Source: Pirellula sp. (lineage in GTDB: Bacteria > Planctomycetota > Planctomycetia > Pirellulales > Pirellulaceae). From it: a stretch of 64,000 nucleotides of DNA. The notes beneath the pieces were generated by a model, which saw nothing but the letters and a program-made list of their open reading frames with translations, searched no databases and was not told where the DNA came from. Shown here piece by piece: positions 53,857-63,476 of the stretch (its first letter is position 1; every line of letters starts with the position of its first letter). The DNA lies in NCBI GenBank assembly GCA_021299695.1, contig JAJTEK010000027.1, forward strand, positions 21,840 through 85,839. Direction: 5' to 3'. Made by a program: the position numbers and the translations under genes.

Positions 53857-56010
53857 CTACTTCATCAATTCCTGCTTCAAAAAGGTATACGCAAGAGCCT
53901 GCATGAATGCCGACTGCTTGTTGTTGGCTGCCCCTCCGTGCCCCCCCTCAATGTTCTCGTAATACCAAACCGAATGCCCCTGCGATTCCATCTTGGCCAT
54001 CATCTTACGCGCATGACCCGGATGCACGCGATCGTCGCGTGTCGAGGTGGTAAATAGCACCTTCGGATAAGCAACCGAGGGCTGGACATTTTGATAAGGC
54101 GAGAACTTGCGTATGTAAGCCCATTGATCGGGATAATCGGGATTCCCATACTCAGCCATCCAGGATGCACCCGCCAAGAGCTTGTTGTAACGCTTCATGT
54201 CCAACAACGGGACCTGGCAGACTCCAGCTTCAAATAACTCTGGATAAAGCGTGATCATGTTCCCGACGAGCAACCCACCATTGGATCCACCTTGAATCCC
54301 AAGCCGCTGCTTGCTTGTGACCCCGCGTGCGACCAAGTCCTTGGCTACCGCAGCAAAATCCTCATAAGCCCTCAAGCGATTCTCCTTGAGCGCCGCTTGA
54401 TGCCACCTCGGCCCATACTCGCCCCCACCACGAATGTTGGCTACCACATACACGCCTCCTTGAGTCAGCCAAGCTCGACCGACCGTTGCGCTGTAGTTCG
54501 GCTGTAGCGAAATTTCAAATCCACCGTAACCATACAATAATGTTGGGTTCTTTCCATCGAGATTCAAATCCCTCTTGGCGACCATGAAATAAGGAACCTT
54601 CGTCCCGTCGCTGCTTGTCGCAAAGTGCTGACTGATCTGCATGCCTGCAGAGTCAAAGAAATGGGGTAGGCGCTTGAGCTCCTCGGGCGCTTTGCCTATC
54701 GTTCCGATCGATAACGTCGTCGGGGTCAAGTAGTCAGTCGAGGTCATAAAGTAATCGTTCGACTCGTCGGAATCGACAGCCGTCACATTGACGGTCCCAA
54801 AGGCTGGGGCTCCCACCAAGGGCTCGCGTCGCCATGCGGATGGGCTCGCTGTGGTCGAGGGTGTCAGAACATAAAGGCGATTCTTGACGTCCTCAAGCAC
54901 GTTGATCACGACGTGGTCCTTGGTCGTCGTGACGCTCGATAAAGCCGTGTTGGCACTGGGCTCAAAGAGAACCTCAAAGGCTCTTTCTCCTCGAAGAAAA
55001 CGGTCGAAATCGCTCACGAGCAATGAACCGGCCGGATAGGTCTTCGAGTCGATCGTCCAAGCTTCCCGCAACTCCAAGAGCAGGTACTGCTTGAACACAC
55101 TCTTGCTGGCCGTATTGGGCGCGTCGATCTTGACCAACTCCCCGGAGTCTTTGACCAGAAAAAGTTCGTCGTTGTAAAAAGCGATGTTGCGGGTCACGAA
55201 GTTTCTTTCGAAACCAGGGGAGTCATCATGGACGGCTCCGACCGACATGTCCTCTTGCTTCCCCTCGTAAACCAACTTGGCCTGCTCGATCGGCGTGCCA
55301 CGCTTCCAAAGCTTTGCCATTCGGGGATACCCCGAATCGGTCATGCTCGAGTCGCCGAAATCGGTCGAGACAAACAAATGGTCAATATCGATCCAGGAAA
55401 CACTCCCCTTCGACTCCGGTAACTTAAAGCCATCGGCTACGAAACTCCGTGTCTTGAGATCGAATTCCCTCGTTATATTCGCATCGGCTCCACCTCGCGA
55501 AAGCGTGATCAAGGCCCGTTGGTAATCAGGTCGCAGGAGCGAAGCGCCTTTCCAGACCCAGTTCTCGTTCTCGGTTTTCCCCAAAGCGTCCAAATCCAAA
55601 ACCACCTCCCACTTCGGATCGGCCTTGCGGTACTCCTCTAGGGTCGTACGCCTCCACAAACCGCGCTCGTTGGTCTTGTCCCTCCAAAAGTTGTAGTAGT
55701 ACTCCCCTCGCTTGGAAACAAAAGGGATCCTCGCATTCGAATCCAAAATCTCCAACAAGTCCGATCGGAGCTTTTCAAAACTCGGCTCACCCTCCATGCG
55801 ATTCTGCACAATCGTATTGCGGGCCTTGACCCACTCGAGCGCCTTGTCCCCTAAAACCTCTTCGAGCCACTCATAAGGGTCCTCGGTAGCGGGCTCTGCT
55901 CGACCTGGATTCGAAGGGGCTTGGGCCATCGTATTTACCGAAAAAATCCAGAGTGTTGGAATCGAAAGGCAGGAAAAACAAAGCGTACGAAAAAACCGCA
56001 AATCGAACAT
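53857..56010 (-). CDS. Prolyl oligopeptidase family serine peptidase, exported
   Basis: 717 residues from the ATG at 56010; the signal peptide is RFFRTLCFSCLSIPTLWIFSVN. The seven-bladed propeller (about residues 70-430) is followed by the alpha/beta-hydrolase domain: TLLYGYGGFEISLQP, nucleophile in GIQGGSNGGLLVGN, Asp in STRDDRVHPGHA, His in EGGHGGAAN. The length and the DPYEWLEE start fit S9A. It cleaves short proline-containing peptides, probably in the periplasm. Confidence 0.94.
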   Translation of the reverse strand: MFDLRFFRTLCFSCLSIPTLWIFSVNTMAQAPSNPGRAEPATEDPYEWLEEVLGDKALEWVKARNTIVQNRMEGEPSFEKLRSDLLEILDSNARIPFVSKRGEYYYNFWRDKTNERGLWRRTTLEEYRKADPKWEVVLDLDALGKTENENWVWKGASLLRPDYQRALITLSRGGADANITREFDLKTRSFVADGFKLPESKGSVSWIDIDHLFVSTDFGDSSMTDSGYPRMAKLWKRGTPIEQAKLVYEGKQEDMSVGAVHDDSPGFERNFVTRNIAFYNDELFLVKDSGELVKIDAPNTASKSVFKQYLLLELREAWTIDSKTYPAGSLLVSDFDRFLRGERAFEVLFEPSANTALSSVTTTKDHVVINVLEDVKNRLYVLTPSTTASPSAWRREPLVGAPAFGTVNVTAVDSDESNDYFMTSTDYLTPTTLSIGTIGKAPEELKRLPHFFDSAGMQISQHFATSSDGTKVPYFMVAKRDLNLDGKNPTLLYGYGGFEISLQPNYSATVGRAWLTQGGVYVVANIRGGGEYGPRWHQAALKENRLRAYEDFAAVAKDLVARGVTSKQRLGIQGGSNGGLLVGNMITLYPELFEAGVCQVPLLDMKRYNKLLAGASWMAEYGNPDYPDQWAYIRKFSPYQNVQPSVAYPKVLFTTSTRDDRVHPGHARKMMAKMESQGHSVWYYENIEGGHGGAANNKQSAFMQALAYTFLKQELMK

Positions 56011-56073
56011 GACAAAAGGAACTCCATAAGAGACAAAAATCAATTTCTCAAAGGTCGCTTGCGCGAGCTGAAT

Positions 56074-57748
56074 CTACTTCGATTCCTCGCCACTGCTAGC
56101 CTCAGGCATCGGCTGCATCGTCGGGTTGCCCTCAAGAGCCCGCCGAGGGATCTTCTCGTCTCGCATCGCAGCATGATACGCAAACGAGGCGATAATCACC
56201 GACGACTGCTTGGCATCCTCCTCGATCAGACGCTCGTAAACATCCATGCTCGAATGGTGCGTCCGCGTATCGTACTCAATGGGATCTTGGATGAATTGGA
56301 AGCCTGGCAAGCCAATACCGGTAAACGACTGGTGGTCGGTCCCCCCGGTGTTCGCAGAGGTGACCGTCGATGCTCCGTAATCTCCAAAGGGGGACAGCCA
56401 TGCACGGAAAATCGGACGAGCCGCCTCGTTGCCCTGGAGGTAAATTCCCCGGATCTTGCCAGCACCATTGTCGAGATTAAAGTAGGTCGAGAGCTTCTCG
56501 TACTGAGGCTTGTACTGCAAAACCGGCTTAGGGCGTGGCTCCCCTTGGGCCGCAGCCGGCGGGGTTTGCAACGCCCCAAAATGCTCGGCGACATAAGCCC
56601 TTGAGCCCAGAAGCCCTTGCTCCTCGCCCGTCCAGAGCGCAATGCGGATCGTTCGACGCGGCGAAGCTCCAATCGTCTTGAGGATTCGCATCGCTTCGAT
56701 CATCACCCCGCATCCGATCGCGTTGTCGGTCGCACCCGTACCCGAATGCCACGAATCAAAGTGCGCTCCGATCATGACCACTTCATCCTTCAAGTCCGTG
56801 CCAGGGATTTCTGCGATGATATTGAAACAATTGGCGTCTCCGTCATGGTAGGTCGACTCAATGTCGATCTCGAGTTCAGGGGTTACCCCCTTTTGCACCA
56901 TTCGAACCAGCCGATTGTAATGCTCAGCAGCTAAAACCATCTGTGGCAAAATCGCGGGCGATTCGACCGTCCAAGGCCTTGCGCCGCGCGACATCGGCCC
57001 CCCTTCGCCAGGACTTCGCAACTCTCGACCAGGATCGGCCCGACGGGGCATCGTCGCCGATGCGACAAAGACCGTACCCCCATCTCCCCTGCCAGGTTCG
57101 AGAACCACGGCGGCTCCTTCGTCATAAGCCAATTGCCACTTGTCGGTCGTCAAAGAACTCGCCGGTCCAGCACCCCGCGCAGGGCCGCTAGACCCGGCTG
57201 TACCTGCGGAGCCCGCTGCGCCTGCTGGCGAAACTCCGCCGGCGGGTGTCCCAGGCTCGACACCCGGAGCCCTGCGCCGACGCGAGCCTCCCACTTCGGC
57301 ATTCGCAAGATTCAATAGTTCGCTATCGGTCTGTCTTGCTCCCGGCGGATCAAACCAGGGCTTGAGCTCACGCGGCGGGCTGATCAAGGTAGGATTGGAG
57401 AGACCAACCTCGACCAAAGGGCCCCCATGCTTCCAACTGAGCATTCTCTAAACCGTACTCCTCCAGGCGTTTCTTGGTCCACTCACCAGCCAGGCGCGTC
57501 TCGGGCGCACCGGTCAACCTCGGCCCAGATACATCCGTCAGATAACTGATCGTCTCCATGACCTTCGAGCGATCCATCCCCTCTTGCTTGATCTTCTCGA
57601 TCATCTCGGTATGGAGAGTCTCCACACTTGGCGACGGATTGTTTGCTGGAATGTCTTGAGCCCAAAGCCACCCATTCGTGGCGCAATGAACATTGGAAAC
57701 CAGCAGCCCCAACAACGCGTTTCGAACTCCCGATCGAATGTTTTGCAT
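56074..57748 (-). pseudogene. M28-family zinc aminopeptidase broken by a frameshift
   Basis: The N-terminal frame (57748 to 57368) begins with MQNIRSGVRNALLGLLVSNV, a signal peptide, and reaches LTDVSGPRLTGAPETRLAGEW and [10 protein letters not shown], then stops. The rest lies in the frame 57444 to 56074: a PA-like part ([18 protein letters not shown]) and the M28 catalytic domain with [30 protein letters not shown], and [11 protein letters not shown]. The shift is one base between about 57444 and 57368. The two frames together make a full M28 peptidase. A Gly/Ala/Pro/Arg low-complexity stretch sits in the middle. Either a real inactivation or a sequence error. Confidence 0.82.
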
Positions 57749-57801
57749 GATGAACCCAGATGGAATACGAAAGATAACCAAAACCCCAAGTATAGCTTGA
57801 A

Positions 57802-59892
57802 TCAACGATTTGTCGGTCGCTTTTTATCGGAAACCCAACGAGCGATCGCGTTTGCTAAGAGGATCACATAGGCAGCCACCAGCGCAAGGATCGCCCCGCC
57901 GCTTAGCCCACCTCGGAGCGTCTGAGAGAAATTCCCCGACTTCAGGCCGGTCATCAAGTCAGGCCAAAACCGCGTTTGAAGCATCTGCGCCGCGGCCGTC
58001 AAAGTCGTCGTCGTCACAAAAAGCATCGGCAAAATCGTCACCCAGGCATAGCGACCTCGCCCCTCGCGGAACAACCATGTCGTGAGCAAACACAGAGCGA
58101 TCGCCGCGAGCAACTGATTGGCGATCCCAAACATCGGCCAGATCGTGTCGATCGAACCAGACCATATCAAACTGCCCCACCCTAAAGTTACCAATCCAGT
58201 GCTCAGCCACACCCCAGGCCACCACTCCATCCGCTGGAACTTCGGATGGATATTCCCAAGCAACTCCTGCAACAAAAATCTCGCGATCCGCGTTCCAGTA
58301 TCGATCGTCGTCAAAATGAACAAGGCCTCGAACATGATCGCAAAGTGAAACCAGTACTTGACCAAGGAATCGACCGAACCGCTGGAAAACATGCCAAAAG
58401 CCTGGGTCATGATCTGAGCCATCCCGACGGCTAAAGTCACCGCACCTCCGGTCCGGCCCCGGAGTGTCTCTCCGCCAACCTGTGCTTCGATTTGGTCCAG
58501 ATGGTCCACGTCAGCATTCATTTTCGCTAGAGTCTCGGCATACTGATGCGCCTTGGACATGTCGATGTTGATCGCCCAATAATCACCTTGCGGCAACGAC
58601 GCCGCAGCTATCAATGCACATACGGCGACCAAACCCTCGAGCAGCATCGATCCATAGCCGATGAGCCGCATGTCCTTCTCATTATCGACCATCTTCGGCG
58701 TGGTCCCCGAGGATACCAATGCATGGAATCCAGAGACGGCCCCGCACATGATGCAGATAAACACAAACGGAAAAATCGCGCCGTTGAAATAAGGCCCACC
58801 ACCATTGGCAAAGTAAGGATTGATCGCCGGTGCCTGAAGCTTGGGGTTGGCCACCAATACCCCCAACATCAAAAGTCCAATCGTCCCTATCTTCAAAAAC
58901 GAGGACAGATAGTCCCGAGGACAGAGCAACAACCAAACAGGCAAAATCGATGCGATAAACCCGTACAAACAAATCGCTAAAATGATCCCGTTGCGGGAAA
59001 ACAAAAAATAAGGCTCGATCGCCGAACCCTGCACCCACCCGCCTGCAACCGTCGCAAACAACACCGCAACGGCTCCAATGATCGAAGCCTCGATGATCCT
59101 CCCTTTGCGAAACCGATACATGTACCACCCAACAAACAACGCGATCGGAATCGTACAGGCGATCGTGAACGTTCCCCACGAACTCCCACGGATCAACTCA
59201 TAAGCCTTCTCAGGCACCCGAAGCACCGCAGTCGTCGGGTGCGAATCGGCCTCCGGTACCTCGATCACAAACGCTTCACTTCGTACCAACTCCGTGCCGT
59301 TGGGATAAGAAACCCGCGATCCAGACGGGACCTTATAAGTCACCGGACCAGAACCCTGAGCCTCCGGAACCATCGAGGAACCCGCCTGAATCGTACTCCC
59401 TGCATACAAAGCGACGCGCTCTCCTCCGAGCGCCTTGACCACCACAACCCCTAGACCCGACAAAGCTATGATGACGATGAACAAGATCGATACCGACGTC
59501 AAAAGACCAAGCCTCGGTCCCAAAAGACTCTTGGCCAGGTTGGCAAGCGATTGACCCCGATATCGAACACTCGCAGCCAATACCAAAAAATCCTGAACCG
59601 CACCCGCTAGGCAAACCCCGATAACCAACCAAATCAACCCCGGCATGTATCCAAATTGCACAGCCAATACCGGTCCAATCAAAGGTCCAGCCCCACTGAT
59701 GGCCGCGAAATGATGGCCGAATAAGATCCAACGATTCGTCGGATGGTAATTCTGTCCGTCATTGAGCTCGTGGGCTGGGGTCCTACGCCCCGAATCCAAC
59801 GATGCTACACTGGCCGCCAAAAACGCGCTGTAATAGCGGTAAGAGACCGCCATAACCGCTAGAATCCCCAAGAGAATCGGCATGGAATGCAT
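57802..59892 (-). CDS. cstA: Carbon starvation CstA family peptide/pyruvate transporter
   Basis: 696 residues, many membrane helices. Begins MHSMPILLGILAVMAVSYRYY and has the family motifs GHHFAAISGAGPLIGPVLA, AVQDFLVLAASVRYRG and FHALVSSGTTPK. The family takes up peptides or pyruvate during carbon starvation. Ends 54 bp before the M28 pseudogene start. A non-CstA insertion around residues 180-230 is rich in Ser, Gly and Pro, probably a periplasmic loop. Confidence 0.92.
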   Translation of the reverse strand: MHSMPILLGILAVMAVSYRYYSAFLAASVASLDSGRRTPAHELNDGQNYHPTNRWILFGHHFAAISGAGPLIGPVLAVQFGYMPGLIWLVIGVCLAGAVQDFLVLAASVRYRGQSLANLAKSLLGPRLGLLTSVSILFIVIIALSGLGVVVVKALGGERVALYAGSTIQAGSSMVPEAQGSGPVTYKVPSGSRVSYPNGTELVRSEAFVIEVPEADSHPTTAVLRVPEKAYELIRGSSWGTFTIACTIPIALFVGWYMYRFRKGRIIEASIIGAVAVLFATVAGGWVQGSAIEPYFLFSRNGIILAICLYGFIASILPVWLLLCPRDYLSSFLKIGTIGLLMLGVLVANPKLQAPAINPYFANGGGPYFNGAIFPFVFICIMCGAVSGFHALVSSGTTPKMVDNEKDMRLIGYGSMLLEGLVAVCALIAAASLPQGDYWAINIDMSKAHQYAETLAKMNADVDHLDQIEAQVGGETLRGRTGGAVTLAVGMAQIMTQAFGMFSSGSVDSLVKYWFHFAIMFEALFILTTIDTGTRIARFLLQELLGNIHPKFQRMEWWPGVWLSTGLVTLGWGSLIWSGSIDTIWPMFGIANQLLAAIALCLLTTWLFREGRGRYAWVTILPMLFVTTTTLTAAAQMLQTRFWPDLMTGLKSGNFSQTLRGGLSGGAILALVAAYVILLANAIARWVSDKKRPTNR

Positions 59893-60161
59893 AAGCTTCG
59901 ATGATTCCTGTCTGTTTTACGATTAAAGAAACTTCGCGGGTCGCTTGCCCCTCTCCAAGCCTTCGCTAAATTATGGGGCTCACGGCTGAATACCAGCTTA
60001 GCAATTGCGTCCCTCGTTGTGGTGCGTCCTAGACGAAATCCTCACGATTTGAGAACCGGTGAAGAAGGGTAGACCGATCCGGGTCCCATAGGATTCTGTG
60101 CGATGCAAGGTGTGCAGAAGCGTTTCTCATTTTCTGTTTTTTGGAAGAAAGAGTTAGCTAA

Positions 60162-61175
60162 ATGTCTTCGGATAAAAAATTCAAACTCGAGTACATTTGG
60201 TTGGATGGGTATCTACCCGAGCCCAACATGCGCAGCAAGACCAAGATCGTCGACAAGGCTCCCACGAGCGTCGCCGATCTCCCAATGTGGGGGTTCGATG
60301 GAAGCTCGACTCAACAAGCCGAGGGCAGAAGCTCCGATTGCGTGCTCAAGCCAGTGGCTCTCTACCCAGATAGCACCCGCACCAACGGATTCCTGGTCCT
60401 CTGCGAAGTCATGCTCCCTAACGGCGAGCCCCACCCATCGAATTTCCGCGCAACATGCGAGGAGATGGCCGACCTTTGGATCGGCTTCGAACAAGAGTAC
60501 TTCTTCTACGAAAACGGTCGCCCACTGGGCTTCCCCGAAGACGGATACCCAGCCCCCCAAGGCCCGTACTACACCGCAATTGGCCACAAAAATGTCGGCG
60601 ATATCGCTCGTACCGTCGTCGAGGAACACATCGATATCACCCTCGATGCAGGGATCAATCTCGAAGGCATCAACGCAGAAGTCGCCAAGGGACAATGGGA
60701 ATTCCAGATCTTCTCCAAAGGCTCCAAAAAGGCCGGGGACGACATGTGGGTCGCTCGCTACCTCCTGGTCCGATTGGCCGAGAAATACGGGCTGGATATC
60801 GAGTTCTACTGCAAACCGATCCGAGGCGACTGGAACGGTTCGGGGATGCACACGAACTTCTCGTTCGATAAACTCCGGGACGTCGGAGGCAAAGAATTCT
60901 TCGAGAAACTCATGGGAGCCTTCGATAAGTATCGCGACGAACACATCGCTGCCTACGGTCCAGATAACCATCTGCGCCTGACCGGTCTGCACGAGACCCA
61001 GTCGATCGACAAATTCAGCTATGGCGTCGCCGACCGCGGTGCTTCGATCCGTATCCCACACAGCTTCGTCAACTCAGGCTACAAGGGCTACCTCGAAGAC
61101 CGTCGTCCAAACTCCCAAGCCGATCCGTACAAGATCCTCTCGCGACTGGTCAAGACCATCAAAACGGTCCTCTAA
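60162..61175 (+). CDS. Glutamine synthetase, type II (eukaryotic-like)
   Basis: 337 residues, much shorter than GlnA type I (~470), and matching GSII. It makes glutamine from glutamate and ammonia with ATP. Beta-grasp start EYIWLDGYLPEPNMRSKT, DLPMWGFDGSSTQQAEG, WIGFEQEYFFYENGRPLG with active-site Glu, GINLEGINAEVAKGQWEFQI, and DWNGSGMHTNFS. A strong terminator follows. The 270-bp upstream gap shows no clear riboswitch. Confidence 0.95.
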   Translation: MSSDKKFKLEYIWLDGYLPEPNMRSKTKIVDKAPTSVADLPMWGFDGSSTQQAEGRSSDCVLKPVALYPDSTRTNGFLVLCEVMLPNGEPHPSNFRATCEEMADLWIGFEQEYFFYENGRPLGFPEDGYPAPQGPYYTAIGHKNVGDIARTVVEEHIDITLDAGINLEGINAEVAKGQWEFQIFSKGSKKAGDDMWVARYLLVRLAEKYGLDIEFYCKPIRGDWNGSGMHTNFSFDKLRDVGGKEFFEKLMGAFDKYRDEHIAAYGPDNHLRLTGLHETQSIDKFSYGVADRGASIRIPHSFVNSGYKGYLEDRRPNSQADPYKILSRLVKTIKTVL

Positions 61176-61182
61176 TCCTCTT

Positions 61183-61216
61183 CGGATAGAAGCCCCTGTC
61201 GGATAGAAGCCCCAGT
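61183..61216. repeat. 17-bp tandem duplication
   Basis: CGGATAGAAGCCCCTGT followed at once by CGGATAGAAGCCCCAGT, just after the glutamine synthetase stop codon. Confidence 0.8.
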
Positions 61217-61243
61217 CGAATCGCTCGACTGCAAAAAACCCCT

Positions 61244-61274
61244 AAGACACCTTCCATGGAAGGTGTCTTTTTTT
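61244..61274 (+). terminator. Rho-independent terminator of the glutamine synthetase gene
   Basis: A 26-bp perfect palindrome (61244-61269; arms AAGACACCTTCC and GGAAGGTGTCTT) ends in a run of eight T. Confidence 0.92.
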
Positions 61275-61500
61275 TCCTCCCAAGCAAAAGGCTTTTCGGG
61301 CCGCGTGCCAAAGCTGGCGATTGGCAGGTACCAAACCCTATTTCGTTTAACAGTCAGCCGCAGGCGTACTGGATTCATGACTGAATACCCAGGCAAAGGC
61401 CCCAAGTTTATGTCGGAAAAGATCAGAGCCTAAGACCTGTGGAACTCGAAAGGAGATCACTTCGCTAGTTTCGGCTACAATGAGGGCGAGGAGTTTGGAA

Positions 61501-62094
61501 ATGATCGAAATCAAGTATTCCGGTGACGCCCTTTGGGACAGGATTGAAAGAGCCGTGGAAAAGGTCAAAGATCGCTTGCGTCGCGTCACCCGAGCCCTCA
61601 ACGCCGCCAACATCCCGTATGCCGTCACTGGAGGTAATGCAGTTCAGCACTGGGTTTCTCAAGTCGACGAGTCGGTGGTCCGAAACACTCAGGATGTAGA
61701 CATTATTCTTAACGAACCCGATCTGGAAAAAGCTATCCCCGTTCTCGAAGCTGCTGGATTTATCTTCCGACAAGCGGCGGAAGTTACGATGTTCCTCGAC
61801 GGGCCAGATGCCAAGGCTCGCGATGCAGTGCATGTCGTATTTGCCGGAAAGAAGGTGCGAGAGGAGTATTCGGAGGCAGTTCCCGATATCGACCAATTTG
61901 AATGGATCGAAGATGCTCGCACGTTACCATTCGACCGTTTGGTCACGATGAAACTGACGTCGTTTCGAAGAAAAGACCAAGTACACTTGCTAGACTTGAT
62001 TTCGATTGGGCTCATTGATTCAACGTGGCTCGAGCGACTCTCGTCTGAACTACAACCACGATTGCAGGAATTGCTCGAAGATCCCGACGGCTGA
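61501..62094 (+). CDS. Nucleotidyltransferase-fold protein
   Basis: 197 residues from the ATG at 61501, with GGAG 7 nt upstream. Residues about 25-75 show PYAVTGGNAVQHWVS and TQDVDIILNEPDLEKA, the GG and DVD metal-binding motifs of the pol-beta-like nucleotidyltransferase fold, as in AbiEii-type toxins. The C-terminal part (FDRLVTMKLTSFRRKDQVHLLDL) resembles the family's helical domain. Alone it could be a toxin half of a toxin–antitoxin pair, but no credible antitoxin ORF is adjacent; a 38-codon ORF ending at 62222 overlaps the integrase gene. It lies next to an integron-type integrase. Confidence 0.75.
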   Translation: MIEIKYSGDALWDRIERAVEKVKDRLRRVTRALNAANIPYAVTGGNAVQHWVSQVDESVVRNTQDVDIILNEPDLEKAIPVLEAAGFIFRQAAEVTMFLDGPDAKARDAVHVVFAGKKVREEYSEAVPDIDQFEWIEDARTLPFDRLVTMKLTSFRRKDQVHLLDLISIGLIDSTWLERLSSELQPRLQELLEDPDG

Positions 62095-62174
62095 CGGCTA
62101 CCAACTTGTTGATTCATCTTCAAGACCTCCAAAGCAGACCGATTATCGACCCCAAAGCACGACGTGAAGTCCTA

Positions 62175-63230
62175 TTACAAGCGATCCAACGGACTTTCGA
62201 CGCCGCTTGCGGCGTTGCGTGAGACATGGGTGTAGATCATGGTCGTTGACACATCGGAGTGTCCGAGCAGTTGTTGGATAGTCCGGATATCCTTACCTGA
62301 TTCGAGCAGGTGGGTAGCGAAACTATGCCGGAAGGTATGGCAGGAAACTTTTTTGGAGATTCCTGCGCGAGTCACTGCAGATTTGACTGCTGCTTGCACG
62401 GAATTCTCGTTGATGTGATGGCGACGGAGCTGTTGTCGGTCTCCATCGCCGACATGTTCCTCTGCGGCTCCCTCGAGCGACTCTCTGGGGTGAGAGTCGA
62501 AGGACAGGTTCCTGGCGGGAAACAGATACTGCCAACCGAGTTCCTTACCGGCTTGGGGCCATTTGACTGCGAGGGCGTAAGGCAGCCAGACCCAGCCAGC
62601 CCCGGCCTGAAGATCCTGTTCATGGAGTTTTTTTACCAATTCGATTTGATGCTTCAGATCGGCGACGAGGCGTTGAGGTAGCGGGACTGCGCGATCTTTG
62701 TTTCCTTTTCCTTCGCGAACGATGATTTGTTTCCGATCGAAATCGATGTCTTTGATTCGCAGGCGGCAAGCTTCCATGAGGCGCAAGCCAGCTCCGTACA
62801 TCAGGCAGCACATGATCCGTTTGGGACGGGGTTCGATGGCATCGAGAGTCTTGGCGACTTCGGCGGGAGACAGAACGACGGGAAGTTTCGAGGACCTTTT
62901 GGCTCGGAGTGCATCGATTTTGATTTCGGACTTGAGGACTTTCACGTACAGGAATAGCAGTGCCGAGAGGGCTTGGTTTTGGGTACTTGCGGCCACTTGG
63001 CGTTCGACGGCAAGGTAAGAGAGGAATTCATTGACAGCGGTGCTTCCGAGTTCGAGCGGGTGGATCCATTTTCCATGTTGATTTCGCTGATGGATCAGGT
63101 ATCTGGAGATCCAGCCTACGTAGGCTTCTTCGGTCCGTTTAGCGACATGGAGCGTGCGAGCGATTCGGCGCACTTGGTCGATCAACTTCGATTGCATGAC
63201 TGCGATAAGCGATTCTGATTCCGCGTCCAT
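62175..63230 (-). CDS. Tyrosine recombinase of the integron integrase (IntI) type
   Basis: 352 residues from the ATG at 63230; the frame is open to 63317. N-terminal SAM-like domain to about residue 115. Catalytic domain with Arg in GAGLRLMEACRLRIKDID, His-x-x-Arg in CHTFRHSFATHLLESG, His/Trp position in LLGHSDVSTTMIYTHV with the nucleophile Tyr. The segment GWVWLPYALAVKWPQAGKEL-GWQYLFPARN is the extra domain typical of IntI and absent in XerC/D. It faces away from the next gene. Recombination sites upstream (63238-63300) fit an attI-like arrangement. I see no gene cassette recombination sites within the visible 700 bp. Confidence 0.9.
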   Translation of the reverse strand: MDAESESLIAVMQSKLIDQVRRIARTLHVAKRTEEAYVGWISRYLIHQRNQHGKWIHPLELGSTAVNEFLSYLAVERQVAASTQNQALSALLFLYVKVLKSEIKIDALRAKRSSKLPVVLSPAEVAKTLDAIEPRPKRIMCCLMYGAGLRLMEACRLRIKDIDFDRKQIIVREGKGNKDRAVPLPQRLVADLKHQIELVKKLHEQDLQAGAGWVWLPYALAVKWPQAGKELGWQYLFPARNLSFDSHPRESLEGAAEEHVGDGDRQQLRRHHINENSVQAAVKSAVTRAGISKKVSCHTFRHSFATHLLESGKDIRTIQQLLGHSDVSTTMIYTHVSRNAASGVESPLDRL

Positions 63231-63237
63231 ATGAGCC

Positions 63238-63300
63238 CAATATATCCTGGAAAAGCAAAATTCCACATAACCTAGAAAACACCATTTCAATATATCCTGG
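63238..63300. repeat. Three 13-bp direct repeats with 25-bp period upstream of the integrase
   Basis: CAATATATCCTGG at 63238-63250 and again at 63288-63300, with a degenerate copy CCACATAACCTAG at 63263-63275 (9 of 13 matches). The exact 25-bp spacing suggests a protein-binding array, possibly an attI-like site or an autoregulatory operator. Confidence 0.6.
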
Positions 63301-63365
63301 CCGCTAGCCAGAGGCAAACGCTGCGGTAAACATCTGCTCAGTAAGATTTTAGGATTGGGATCTGC

Positions 63366-63394
63366 TTGACACCGCTCACGCCTTATAGTAAGTT
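63366..63394 (+). promoter_or_regulatory. Candidate promoter ahead of the truncated metalloprotease-like gene
   Basis: TTGACA at 63366-63371 and TAAGTT at 63389-63394, spacing 17 bp. TATAGT at 63384-63389 is an alternative but only 12 bp away. Confidence 0.45.
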
Positions 63395-63476
63395 TGGGTT
63401 TTGTTGGGTTATGGTAAACTCAATAGAATATATGTTCGTCCACTCAATCGAATCGCGGAAGATGGAGACCTAATCG

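Noticed and set aside
59930..60161. Possible glutamine riboswitch before the glutamine synthetase gene
   Set aside because: I looked for the conserved glnA-motif core and did not find a convincing match.
62110..62222. Small ORF between the nucleotidyltransferase and integrase, ending in CGVA
   Set aside because: About 38 codons, partly antisense to the integrase end; no clear start or ribosome site. Kept only as a possible partner.
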